A stretch of DNA of 64,000 nt, taken from NCBI RefSeq assembly GCF_029846715.1, contig NZ_JARVWW010000022.1, forward strand, positions 1-64,000, given 5' to 3'. The DNA is from Bradyrhizobium nivariense. GTDB lineage: Bacteria; Pseudomonadota; Alphaproteobacteria; Rhizobiales; Xanthobacteraceae. Under the pieces are notes generated by a model, which was not told the origin of the DNA, made no database searches, and was given only the letters and a program-made list of their open reading frames with translations. Position 1 is the stretch's first letter. Every line of letters starts with the position of its first letter. The position numbers were made by a program, and so were the translations under genes. Positions 47,580 to 55,603 of this stretch are shown here, one piece after another.

Positions 47580-48080
47580 ATGACCACCATCATCGACCGA
47601 AGCGAGTTTCGTAACGCGATGAGCCGCCTAGGCGCGGCGGTCAACGTGATCACTACTGATGGTCCCGCCGGGCGACAAGGCCTCACCGCGTCCGCCGTCT
47701 GCAGCGTGACCGATACGCCTCCGACAGTGTTGGTCTGCATCAACCGCTCGGCTGGAGCTCACCCGCACCTGACCGCCAACGGCGTACTCTGCGTCAACGT
47801 GTTGAGCGGTCGGCACCAGGATCTGTCCGGCGCCTTCGGCAGGCATGGCCTCGACGTGGCGGCGCGGTTTGCCGCGGCGTCCTGGCGGGTGGTCGCCACC
47901 GGATCACCGGCCCTGACGGATGCTTCTGTCAGCCTCGACTGTCGCATTGTCCGGACCGAGGCGATTGGCACCCACAGCGTGTTCTTCTGTGAAGTGGTCG
48001 GGCTCGCCATGGGACCGGATCCCGAAGGACTGATCTATTTCAATCGCGCCTATCATCCCCTGGCCGACGTGCCTACTTGA
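47580..48080 (+). CDS. Flavin reductase (HpaC-like)
   Basis: 166 residues, 13 bases after the reductase. The flavin reductase-like fold is visible: FRNAMSRLGAAVNVITTDGP, GLTASAVCSVTDTPPTVLVC, INRSAGAHPHLTANGVLCVN, and SLDCRIVRTEAIGTHSVFFC. It would reduce FMN or FAD with NAD(P)H and hand it to the monooxygenase at 42864. It is paralogous to the N-terminal half of the fusion protein at 54500, which ends instead in a TetR-like domain. Confidence 0.9.
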   Translation: MTTIIDRSEFRNAMSRLGAAVNVITTDGPAGRQGLTASAVCSVTDTPPTVLVCINRSAGAHPHLTANGVLCVNVLSGRHQDLSGAFGRHGLDVAARFAAASWRVVATGSPALTDASVSLDCRIVRTEAIGTHSVFFCEVVGLAMGPDPEGLIYFNRAYHPLADVPT

Positions 48081-48104
48081 ATAGCAGAAAAACGGAGAGA
48101 GCTC

Positions 48105-48671
48105 ATGACCCTGGACGATATTTCGGCAAGGCTAGGCGCGTTGCAGCGGCAGGTCGAGGAACTCCGCGCGGAAGCCGATATCCGCCGGGTGCAGGCGCGT
48201 TACATGTTCCTGTGCGACACACCCTGTCCCGAAGCCGGGGTCGAAGACGATGCCGAACGCATTAACCGTATCCTCGATCTCTACACCGAGGACGCGGTCT
48301 GGGAAGGAGTCGGTAGTTACTACGACAACCAGTTCGGCCGCTGCGTCGGCAAGGCCGCGATCAGGACGCATTTCGAGGGCTTCTGGGGTACGAAGCGCGA
48401 TCCAGAGCTGATGCTGAACGTGCACTACCTCACCTCGGAACAGATTCATGTGCGCGGCGACCAAGCCGAAGGCCAATGGGTGCATTGCCAGCCCTGGATC
48501 TTCTCCGACGGCTCGTCATTGCTGCGCTCCAGCCGGCTCAATAACGCATTCCGCAAGGTCGGCGGCGTCTGGAAGGTGTCGTGCACGCGCACCGAGAATG
48601 TCTTCGTTGCACCGCTCAGGGCTGGCTGGGCCGAGAGCATTCCGCAACGCTCCGTCCTGATGCGCGCCTGA
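48105..48671 (+). CDS. SnoaL-like protein with N-terminal coiled coil
   Basis: 188 residues with CGGAGAGAG before the ATG. Residues 1-30 form an amphipathic helix (LGALQRQVEELRAEADIRRV). It is followed by an NTF2-type domain: AERINRILDLYTEDAVWEGV, CVGKAAIRTHFEGFWG, QWVHCQPWIFSDGSSLLRSS and VWKVSCTRTENVFVAPL. Proteins of this type accompany many aromatic and steroid clusters and may act as dehydratases or isomerases, or may lack activity. Function undetermined; co-transcribed with the dioxygenase genes. Confidence 0.82.
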   Translation: MTLDDISARLGALQRQVEELRAEADIRRVQARYMFLCDTPCPEAGVEDDAERINRILDLYTEDAVWEGVGSYYDNQFGRCVGKAAIRTHFEGFWGTKRDPELMLNVHYLTSEQIHVRGDQAEGQWVHCQPWIFSDGSSLLRSSRLNNAFRKVGGVWKVSCTRTENVFVAPLRAGWAESIPQRSVLMRA

Positions 48672-48705
48672 CTCGTTCGATCACGCTTTGACCCAAGGAG
48701 ACTAC

Positions 48706-49113
48706 ATGTCCTTCTCTCCATCTGCCTTCGCCGACAACGCCGCGCACGAGATCGATGCGCTGCATCGCCTGCTGCAGGCCTGGTTCCGCGCCGAAGGCCC
48801 CAGCGATCCGGCTGCAATTCTGGCGCGTTTGGACGAAGGCTTCATCATGATGAGCCCGGCTGGCAAGTTCATGACGTATCAGCACTTCAGCGGCGGCTTG
48901 TCTGGCATGCGCGGCAGCCGTCCCTCCCTGATCATGGAGATCGGCGAGGTTGTGGTCCGCTACGTCAGCGACACGGCCGCGCTCGTGACCTATCACGAAC
49001 GGCAGATTCAGGACTCCGGTGCCAACCTCCGCGCCTCGACGGCGCTGCTGCTCAACCGCTCCGATCGGCCGACGCCAGTCTGGCGGCATCTGCAGGAAAC
49101 CTGGATCAGCTAA
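48706..49113 (+). CDS. SnoaL/DUF4440-like protein
   Basis: 135 residues; the ATG at 48706 follows AAGGAGACTAC. Pattern: ALHRLLQAWFRAEGPSDPAA, RLDEGFIMMSPAGKFMTYQH, VVVRYVSDTAALVTYHERQI, STALLLNRSDRPTPVWRHLQ, ETW. This is the small NTF2-like fold found in DUF4440 proteins. It follows the other NTF2-like gene and is part of the same operon; the two may form a heteromer. Substrate unknown. Confidence 0.8.
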   Translation: MSFSPSAFADNAAHEIDALHRLLQAWFRAEGPSDPAAILARLDEGFIMMSPAGKFMTYQHFSGGLSGMRGSRPSLIMEIGEVVVRYVSDTAALVTYHERQIQDSGANLRASTALLLNRSDRPTPVWRHLQETWIS

Positions 49114-49136
49114 ACCACACGGACGGAGCACGCGCG

Positions 49137-49334
49137 ATGACGACGAAAGCCGAGATGTGGAAGCTGTACGATTTTCGTGGCCATCGCGTGCGCGTGATCC
49201 AGCAATGGCAGGATCCCTTCGGTGTCCCCTTCGTGCGCATCGAAAGCATCGACGACGCCGCGATCGCGGATGGCATGCGTGAGGCCGAGTTTTTAGGCTT
49301 CGCCGCGATCGAGGAAGCGGGGTCCGGCAAATAG
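49137..49334 (+). CDS. Small conserved-looking hypothetical protein, 65 aa
   Basis: 65 residues beginning MTTKAEMWKLYDFRGHRVRV, then IQQWQDPFGVPFVRIESIDD and an Ala/Glu-rich end. The compact beta pattern suggests a single small domain. It begins 24 bases after the previous gene, is the last gene of the operon, and is followed by a strong terminator. I know no function; the association with the dioxygenase operon is the only clue. Confidence 0.6.
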   Translation: MTTKAEMWKLYDFRGHRVRVIQQWQDPFGVPFVRIESIDDAAIADGMREAEFLGFAAIEEAGSGK

Positions 49335-49355
49335 CCGGTCACCGCAAGACAAGAG

Positions 49356-49391
49356 AAAGGCGGACGCGGAATACCCGCGGCCGCCTTTTGG
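49356..49391 (+). terminator. Terminator of the dioxygenase operon
   Basis: AAAGGCGG-AC-GCGG, loop AATAC, CCGC-GG-CCGCCTTTT forms a GC-rich stem ending in four T, 21 bases after the last stop. Typical intrinsic terminator for the plus-strand operon. Confidence 0.75.
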
Positions 49392-49402
49392 TTTGATGCC
49401 GA

Positions 49403-50344
49403 TCAGGCCGCGGCCGCGTGCTCGCGATGCACGACGGTGGCCGGCGCGTCCGCCGCGTCCGCCGCCTCGGCAGTGACCCTGAGGTCGAAGCCGATGTGCA
49501 CGAAGGGCTTATTGAGCCCCACCTTATGGATCTCCGCAGCTTCCGTCACGCGCTCGACCGGTGGGATCAAATCTTCGCGGATGCCGAAGGCAAAATCGTC
49601 GTGCAGATACTTGTCCCCGTCGATGTTGATTTGGGTGATGAGCTGCCGATAGCCGGGCGCGGCGACGAAGAAATGAATATGCGCCGGCCGCTGGCCGTTT
49701 CCCGTCCCATCCTCGCCAGCAGCGTCTCGGTGTTCGAGCCTGGCGGGCAGCCATAGCCCGACGGCATGAGGGAGCGGAAGCGGTAATGGCCGTCGCGGTC
49801 GGTCTCGATCCGGCGGCGCAGATTGTAGGAGGAGGACTGCTCAGGACCGAAGAACGATAGAAGCCGAACGAGTTGGCGTGCCAGACGTCGACGATCGCGC
49901 CGGGAATCGCCTTGCCATCGGTGTCGAGCACCTGGCCATCCATGAACAGGATCTCGCCATCGTCGGTGCCGTCGTCGAGCCGGGCTTCGCCCTTCGAGAT
50001 CGGCGCGCCAGCGACGTAGAGCGGGTCTTCAATCGTGCGGGTCGTGCCGCCGTCAAGCCCGGCAAGGCGCTCGGCTTCGTCGAGCCGCAGATCGAGGAAA
50101 TGCTCGAGTGCAAGGCCCGGCACGACAAGGCCCACCCGTTCGCCTTGGCGGCCTCGCCGACAAAGCCGACGCCGGCCCAAAATTCCTCCATAGAGATATC
50201 GAGTTCATCGATCGCGACCATCAGGTCGGCGAGGAGCCGGTTGACGACTTCCTTCAGGCGAACTTTGCCCCCGCTATTGTCGAGTCCGGCCGCCTTGGCG
50301 GCGAGTTCCTTGATAACAGTCTTGCTGATCAGGTTCGTTGGCAT
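49403..50344 (-). pseudogene. Catechol 1,2-dioxygenase-like gene with three frameshifts
   Basis: The ATG at 50344 has AAAAGGAGG before it. Frame one: LKEVVNRLLADLMVAIDELD, EFWAGVGFVGEAAKAN. A first shift near 50135 gives VGLVVPGLALEHFLDLRLDE and TIEDPLYVAGAPISKGEARL. A second near 49865 gives FFGPEQSSSYNLRRRIETDR and PSGYGCPPGSNTETLLARMG. A third near 49705 gives GQRPAHIHFFVAAPGYRQLI to TGA at 49403-49405. Iron ligands (two Tyr, two His) are still encoded across frames. Relative to catA at 51807 it lacks nothing else, so decay is recent or the read is faulty. Confidence 0.85.
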
Positions 50345-50568
50345 GTCGTTTCCTCCTTTTTGAGTGTGTTTCAGATGATCGAAGACGGTTGACCGATCGT
50401 CGCCCTGGACGGACGACGGGTGCCGGCAGAGCGACATCACCGCGATCTACCGATTTCATCCGCAAGGCCATCGGGTCGTCACACGACAGAACAATCCTGT
50501 GACTGGATTTCTTTGAGCTATTCCCCGCATGGGACGTCATGCTGCTGAGGAACGGCGGCGACGCGCGC

Positions 50569-51477
50569 TCAGGTCGGCTTGCGCCTTGCGGCGCTCTCCT
50601 TGGCGTAACGGCGCGCGACCTCGAGAAAGCCACGCAAGTGCGGCGAGTGATTGTCCCGGCGGTAATTCACAGAGAGATCGGTGCTCGGATTGGGGCCTTC
50701 ATACTTTCGATAGCTCACACCTGCTCGCGGGCTGGTGGAGACGGACTCCGGCACGATCGACACGCCGACGCCGACGGAGACTAAGCTGATCGCCGTCTGA
50801 TAATCCATCGCCATAACGGACTTGGGATCGGCGATACCTGCATCGCGACAGATGCCAAGGATGTGGTCCGCGAAGCTGGGGCGAGGATTGGCCGGATATA
50901 AGATGAAGGACTCTTGGTGCAGGTCCGCGAGCCGTGGCATCGTTTGGCTGTTGGCCTTCGCATTGTCAGGGAGAGCGAGGATGAGCGGCTCCCGGTGAAG
51001 GAACTCAGACTTGACCTCCTTGTCGTCGATGGAAGGTCTGGCGATAGCCACGTCGATTTCTCTTTGAATCAGCGCAAGCGTCAAGCTGGCATTGTTCATG
51101 GCCGAGAGCCCAAGATCGACGTTTGGAAATTGAGCACGGTAGGACTTGATGAGTGACGGCAGTACACCGTGGGTCGAAGAGCCTACGAAGGCGATACGCA
51201 GTATGCCTTGGCTGCCGCTTCCTATGCGGCGCACCTCGTCGAGGGCACGGTCGAGTTGCGCGAACAAATTCCGCGCTCCCTCGAGCAGCTTCTCGCCGGC
51301 CTGTGTCAAACGTATCTGGCTATGGGATCGATCAAAGAGGAGAGTGCCAACTTCCTTTTCGAGCTGAGCGATGTGACGACTCAGAGGTGGCTGCGCAATG
51401 TCGAGCCGGTCGGCCGCTCGACGAAAGTTCTGCTCCTCCGCGACCGCGACGAAGTATCTCAGTCGTTGCAGTTCCAC
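50569..51477 (-). CDS. LysR-family regulator, CatR/BenM-like
   Basis: 302 residues; GTG 51477 is the likely start (a TTG lies one codon earlier). The N-terminal HTH is ELQRLRYFVAVAEEQNFRRA, ADRLDIAQPPLSRHIAQLEK, EVGTLLFDRSHSQIRLT. The effector domain includes LRIAFVGSSTHGVLPSLIKS and VSVGVGVSIVPESV. The group that controls catechol genes (CatR, CatM, BenM) has exactly this start pattern and responds to cis,cis-muconate. It lies downstream of catBCA on the same strand with a 330-base gap, and upstream of the broken catA. Confidence 0.88.
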   Translation of the reverse strand: MELQRLRYFVAVAEEQNFRRAADRLDIAQPPLSRHIAQLEKEVGTLLFDRSHSQIRLTQAGEKLLEGARNLFAQLDRALDEVRRIGSGSQGILRIAFVGSSTHGVLPSLIKSYRAQFPNVDLGLSAMNNASLTLALIQREIDVAIARPSIDDKEVKSEFLHREPLILALPDNAKANSQTMPRLADLHQESFILYPANPRPSFADHILGICRDAGIADPKSVMAMDYQTAISLVSVGVGVSIVPESVSTSPRAGVSYRKYEGPNPSTDLSVNYRRDNHSPHLRGFLEVARRYAKESAARRKPT

Positions 51478-51768
51478 CAACCGTCTAGCCCCTGGTTGCA
51501 GATCTAGATTGGCCCCCGTTCAAACAATTGCGAAAAGGAGTCCGAAATGGGTGGGAGGCTAGACTACTTGCCAGGTATTGCACATGATTGTTCTCGAACC
51601 GATCGACGCCAACCGTAAGCCCAACCATCGTAAATGCCATCTTAGGGGCACGGCAAGGACATCGCTCCCACCCGAAGCTTCGCCTTCGGTTCAAGTAAGC
51701 GCTCCTCATAGGCGCGTAGAATGGCTTTTATGGGCGCTGCGCTCTCAATCAACCCAGCGATGGAAATG

Positions 51769-51796
51769 CGGCGGCAGCGCTTGCACGCTGCCGCCG
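51769..51796 (-). terminator. Terminator-like hairpin after catA
   Basis: CGGCGGCAGC, loop of 8, GCTGCCGCCG forms a perfect 10-bp stem 11 bases beyond the catA stop (minus strand). The following bases on the minus strand (CATTTCC) contain only a short T-run. Confidence 0.55.
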
Positions 51797-51806
51797 TATC
51801 GGGCGC

Positions 51807-52736
51807 TTAGGCCGCGGCTCGGGGGCGCTCGACGACCTGGTTGTCCTTGCCATGGACCAGCTCGGTCAAGGCGAAGTTGAACTCGATGTCCTTGTACGCA
51901 TTCTGCTCGAAACCCACAAATCTCCCGTCGTTCTTGTCCAAAACATGCGGAATCAGTCCATCGCGGGTAGCAAAGGCGAAGTCGTCCCAGATCAGCGCAT
52001 CGCCTTCGATGTTAAGTTGCGTTGTCAGTTTACGATACTTGTCCGTGGTGACGAAGAAATGCACGTGCGCCGGACGATTACCATGGCGGTCGAGCTGATT
52101 CAGCAACGCCTGCGTCGGCCCCGACGGCGGACAGCCATAGCCGACCGGCATCCTCGTAAGTGCTTCGTATTTGCCGTCGGCACCGGTCTTGATCGCACCG
52201 CGCAGATTGAATTCGCCCTGCTTGCCGGTCGGGTCGAAGTGCGAATAGAAACCCTTAGAATTTGCGTGCCAGAGCTCAACAAGCGCTCCAGCAACCGGCG
52301 AGCCGTCCGGCCCCCTCACGGTGCCGTGGATGCGCAACGGACTGGCATCCGGGTCAGGATCTTTGTCGAGGCGCGCTTTGCCGTCTATTACAGGCGCGCC
52401 GGCCACATACAGCGGTCCTTCGATGGTGCGCGGCGTGCCGCCAGCGATGCCCAGCGTTTTGTCCTCGGCGTCCAGGCGCAGATCGATGTAGTGCTCCAAA
52501 CCGAGTCCCGCCGCCAACAACGCCGCCTCGTTGTCGGTACCGAGTTTATTCAAGTAATTTATGCCCGCCCAGATTTCATCCGGGGCCAGGTCAAATTCCT
52601 CGATGGTCTTGAACAGATCCGACAGGATGCGATGCACTACTATCTTCACGCGCTCGTTGCCTCCACCGCCATCCAGATTGGCAATGGTGCGCAGGAACGT
52701 CTGCACTTCCTTACCGTCGTGGATCTTCACGCTCAT
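51807..52736 (-). CDS. catA: Catechol 1,2-dioxygenase
   Basis: 309 residues with GGAGGAAGCAAAG before the ATG at 52736. It has the N-terminal helical dimer domain (NERVKIVVHRILSDLFKTIE) and the intradiol core. Ligands: Tyr in EGPLYVAGAPVIDG, Tyr in GADGKYEALTRMPVGYGCPP, and two His in RPAHVHFFVTTD. It opens catechol between the hydroxyls to cis,cis-muconate. It lies downstream of catC and catB on the same strand and forms with them the ortho-cleavage set. The intact copy, in contrast to the pseudogene at 49403. Confidence 0.94.
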   Translation of the reverse strand: MSVKIHDGKEVQTFLRTIANLDGGGGNERVKIVVHRILSDLFKTIEEFDLAPDEIWAGINYLNKLGTDNEAALLAAGLGLEHYIDLRLDAEDKTLGIAGGTPRTIEGPLYVAGAPVIDGKARLDKDPDPDASPLRIHGTVRGPDGSPVAGALVELWHANSKGFYSHFDPTGKQGEFNLRGAIKTGADGKYEALTRMPVGYGCPPSGPTQALLNQLDRHGNRPAHVHFFVTTDKYRKLTTQLNIEGDALIWDDFAFATRDGLIPHVLDKNDGRFVGFEQNAYKDIEFNFALTELVHGKDNQVVERPRAAA

Positions 52737-52797
52737 CTTTGCTTCCTCCATTTTGGTCCATGTAACGGCTCTCAAGGAGCCTTCACATCATGGTACT

Positions 52798-53088
52798 TCA
52801 AGTGTCGTCGTCACGGATGGACGAGGGGTGACGACACAGCGGCGTCACTGAAATCCTCATGTACGGAAACAGCGGCAGGCCGATCAGCAGCTCGTGCAGC
52901 TCGGCGTTATCCTTTGCATCGAAGATACTGTAGTTGGCGTACTCACCGGTAATACGCCAGATGTGTCGCCACTTGCCGCTGCGCTGCAGTTCCTGTGAAT
53001 AGGCTTTCTCGCGCACTCTGATCTCGTTAGCAGCGTCGGCCGGCATGTCCGTCGGCATGTTCACGTCCATCCGCACCTGGAACATCAT
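52798..53088 (-). CDS. catC: Muconolactone isomerase
   Basis: 96 residues, GGAGGGATAACGAG before ATG 53088 (a second ATG follows immediately). The entire MIase pattern is present: FQVRMDVNMPTDMPADAANE, REKAYSQELQRSGKWRHIWR, GEYANYSIFDAKDNAELHEL, LLIGLPLFPYMRISVTPLCR. It isomerises muconolactone to 3-oxoadipate enol-lactone. Encoded between catB (17 bases upstream) and catA (61 bases downstream), consistent with a catBCA transcript. No pcaD or pcaIJ genes for later steps are in the window. Confidence 0.94.
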   Translation of the reverse strand: MMFQVRMDVNMPTDMPADAANEIRVREKAYSQELQRSGKWRHIWRITGEYANYSIFDAKDNAELHELLIGLPLFPYMRISVTPLCRHPSSIRDDDT

Positions 53089-53105
53089 CTCGTTATCCCT
53101 CCTGC

Positions 53106-54269
53106 CTACTTGGTGATCTTGATTAGGCCGTCGCGGGTGAAACGCTTGACCTTTTGGTCATCCAGTTCGATACCAAGGCCAGGGCCATCGGGTACGGCCA
53201 GCTCGAAATCGCTGTAGTCCAACGGCGCCTTCAAAATCTCCTCGGTGATTAGCAGCGGCCCAAATAGTTCCGTGCCCCACTGCAAATTCGCGAAGGTGGA
53301 AAACAGATGCGCCGAGGCAGCTGTGCTGAACGCGCCTTCGAGCATCGTTCCGCCATACAATTCGATGCCGGCGGAGTCAGCGATCGCGGCCACGCGCTGT
53401 GCAGCGAACAAGCCGCCGCTCTGTTCAATCTTGATCGCGAAGACGTCGGCGCCATTGTTCTTTGCGATTTCGAACGCGCTTTCGGGCCCTTGCAGAATTT
53501 CATCGGCCATCAGCGCGACGGGGAATCGGCGCATCAACCGCGCCAACGCGGCGGCCGAAGCCACCGGCTGCTCGACCAACTCGCACCCTGCATCGGCCAA
53601 CGCAGGGATCGCCCACGAAGCCTGAACTTCGCTCCAGGCCATGTTGACGTCCACGCGCACTGCAGCACGGTCTCCGACTGCCTTCTTGATGTCGGCCACG
53701 TGGTTGATGTCGGCGTGGATGTCCTTGGCGCCAATCTTAAGCTTGAATATTTTGTGTCGACGCAGCTCGAGCATCTCCTCGGCTTCAGCCATATCCTTCG
53801 CCGTGTTACCTGAGGCCAAAGTCCACGCAATCGGGAGACGCTCGCGGCGGCGACCACCGAGCAGTTCGCTCACCGGCACGCCCAACCGTTTGCCCTGAGC
53901 GTCGAGCAGGGCGCTTTCCAGCGCGCTTTTGGAAAAATGATTGACTTTGATCAGCTTACCCAAATGCGCCATCAACTCTTGAATGCGAGTGGCGTCCTTG
54001 CAAATAATCGCCGGTGCGAAATAGGTATCGATCGCCAACTTCATCGCTTCGGGGCTTTCTGGACCATAGGCCATGCCGGCGATCGTCGTGCCCTCCCCGA
54101 TACCAACAATACCGTCGCTGCAATAAATCCTCACCAGCATCAGGGTCTGTCCGTGCATAGTGGCGACCGAGAGCCTGTGCGGTCGAATCGTCGGCAAATC
54201 GACGAGACAAGTTTCGACACGCTCTATCGTGGCTGAGTTCATGGTGGAGGATGCACAAACGAAATTCAT
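53106..54269 (-). CDS. catB: Muconate cycloisomerase
   Basis: 387 residues from ATG 54269 (AGAGGAC upstream); a start at 54242 would also fit the family. Enolase-superfamily residues are all visible: KLKIGAKD (KxK), VRVDVNMAWSEVQ (Asp), CELVEQPVASAAAL (Glu), VALMADEIL (Asp) and ADVFAIKIEQSGGL (Lys). It cycloisomerises cis,cis-muconate to muconolactone. First gene of the catBCA run; a weak copy of the 22-bp motif lies 111 bases upstream. Confidence 0.94.
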   Translation of the reverse strand: MNFVCASSTMNSATIERVETCLVDLPTIRPHRLSVATMHGQTLMLVRIYCSDGIVGIGEGTTIAGMAYGPESPEAMKLAIDTYFAPAIICKDATRIQELMAHLGKLIKVNHFSKSALESALLDAQGKRLGVPVSELLGGRRRERLPIAWTLASGNTAKDMAEAEEMLELRRHKIFKLKIGAKDIHADINHVADIKKAVGDRAAVRVDVNMAWSEVQASWAIPALADAGCELVEQPVASAAALARLMRRFPVALMADEILQGPESAFEIAKNNGADVFAIKIEQSGGLFAAQRVAAIADSAGIELYGGTMLEGAFSTAASAHLFSTFANLQWGTELFGPLLITEEILKAPLDYSDFELAVPDGPGLGIELDDQKVKRFTRDGLIKITK

Positions 54270-54379
54270 AACGATGTCCTCTGCGCCAACAACGCGAGCG
54301 CACCGACGACGGGCGTGGAACTGCCTTCGATGGTGTTGGCGCTCACTGCTTGCTCCAACCTTGGCGTATTGGCAGCACT

Positions 54380-54401
54380 TTCAATAGAATAATCCAAGGT
54401 T
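54380..54401 (-). promoter_or_regulatory. Shared 22-bp motif, weak copy D (before catB)
   Basis: The minus strand contains TGGATTATTCTATTGAA, agreeing with the core of copy B (TGGAATATTCTAGTAAT) in 13 of 17 positions; over 22 positions 14 match. It lies 111 bases upstream of catB. Suggestive only; CatR-type LysR control is an alternative. Confidence 0.3.
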
Positions 54402-54499
54402 CAATGCCTTCGGCGATATCGCTTGATACCTGGGCGGACGCTTTGGCGGTCTTCCTTGAGGCGACGCAGTCAGCAATCTATCGGCGTAACGGCGCAGCT

Positions 54500-55453
54500 T
54501 CAGAGGGCATCCTTTACCGGTGGTAGCGAGAGCCTACGATGGGGAGCTACCATCGCAGTGACGAGGTAGCCAAACTGGCGCTTCAATTGATCGACGCCAC
54601 CGACTCCGCGCACGTTCGGCGAACGGTGGATCGAGTTCAGCATTCCGATGATGGCGTCGGTGGTCATCGCGGCGTCGCCGATGTCGAAGTCGCCGACCTC
54701 GGCTCCGCGGATCAATAAGGCACGCAGCTTGCTTTCCACGTCGCGCTTGCGCTGGTTGATCCGGGAGAGACGCTCTGCGCGCGCGAATGTCTCGTGAGAG
54801 TGAAAGTCGCGCAGGATCTCAATCGCATCTGTGCTCAGATCGACGAAGGCATCGCTGAATTGGTGCAGTTGCGCGCGCGGACACCCAGGGCTTGCAATCG
54901 CGGCGTCAAGTACGTCGGCAATACCTTCCACGATCTGCTCGTAAGCTTTGAACTCGATATTCGTGGTACGCACAAGGCTCGCCCAAGCCCCGTCCATGTA
55001 GAGAAGGGGAGTCTTGACGGGGGCTGTCTGGACGGCCTCGACACGACCGACCATGAGATCATGCGTCGCGAACTGAACAATTTGCTCAATGCTGCAATCG
55101 AAGCTTGTGACGCTGTCCAGGAGGATTGGCGCTCCCGTCTGAAGACGCCCCCATGATCCGGATGCGAAGCGGTCCTCTCCACGCACGCCTGTGGTGCCGG
55201 CGAACGTAGTAGCAAGATCGAGTTGGTCATGTGGCAGCACGTTGACGGCGAAGACGCCGCTTCTTGAGAATGTCGCGTAAGACGCGTTGGAGCGATTGAC
55301 CGCGACACCGAGCAAGGGCGGCTCAGCCGTCAACGACATCACAGCGGTAGCCGTCATGCCGGCGCGATGGCCTTCATGTTCGGTGGTAATAACGTTCACC
55401 GCCGCTGCTAGTTGCCGCATGGCAGCACGGAAGTCCGTCACAGACACAGCCAT
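54500..55453 (-). CDS. Flavin reductase fused to TetR-like C-terminal domain
   Basis: 317 residues; ATG 55453 is preferred because GAGGGAG lies about nine bases upstream. Residues 1-160 are a flavin reductase (FRAAMRQLAAAVNVITTEHE, LLGVAVNRSNASYATFSRSG, TSFDCSIEQIVQFATHDLMV). Residues 165-317 have no reductase features. They read like the ligand/dimer domain of KstR2-type TetR proteins (RLSRINQRKRDVESKLRALL, RGAEVGDFDIGDAAMTTDAI, IGMLNSIHRSPN). No HTH is present anywhere. It may be a reductase whose activity is controlled by a ligand such as an acyl-CoA; this is inference. Confidence 0.85.
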   Translation of the reverse strand: MAVSVTDFRAAMRQLAAAVNVITTEHEGHRAGMTATAVMSLTAEPPLLGVAVNRSNASYATFSRSGVFAVNVLPHDQLDLATTFAGTTGVRGEDRFASGSWGRLQTGAPILLDSVTSFDCSIEQIVQFATHDLMVGRVEAVQTAPVKTPLLYMDGAWASLVRTTNIEFKAYEQIVEGIADVLDAAIASPGCPRAQLHQFSDAFVDLSTDAIEILRDFHSHETFARAERLSRINQRKRDVESKLRALLIRGAEVGDFDIGDAAMTTDAIIGMLNSIHRSPNVRGVGGVDQLKRQFGYLVTAMVAPHRRLSLPPVKDAL

Positions 55454-55603
55454 CGTTATCACTCCCTCGCGAATGCAGGATGGCGGGTTGCCGTCGCCTG
55501 CCGAACCACTGAAATGCTCGCGTCCATGGGGCTCTCTGTCGTCTTGTGCTTAGGCCGCCAGTTGTTCACTTGCTTATGGCTGCCGGTTCGGCTTTTCGGG
55601 GTC

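Noticed and set aside
53106..53900. Plus-strand frames of 126-168 codons over catB
   Set aside because: They are antisense to the conserved active-site region of catB and have no independent support.
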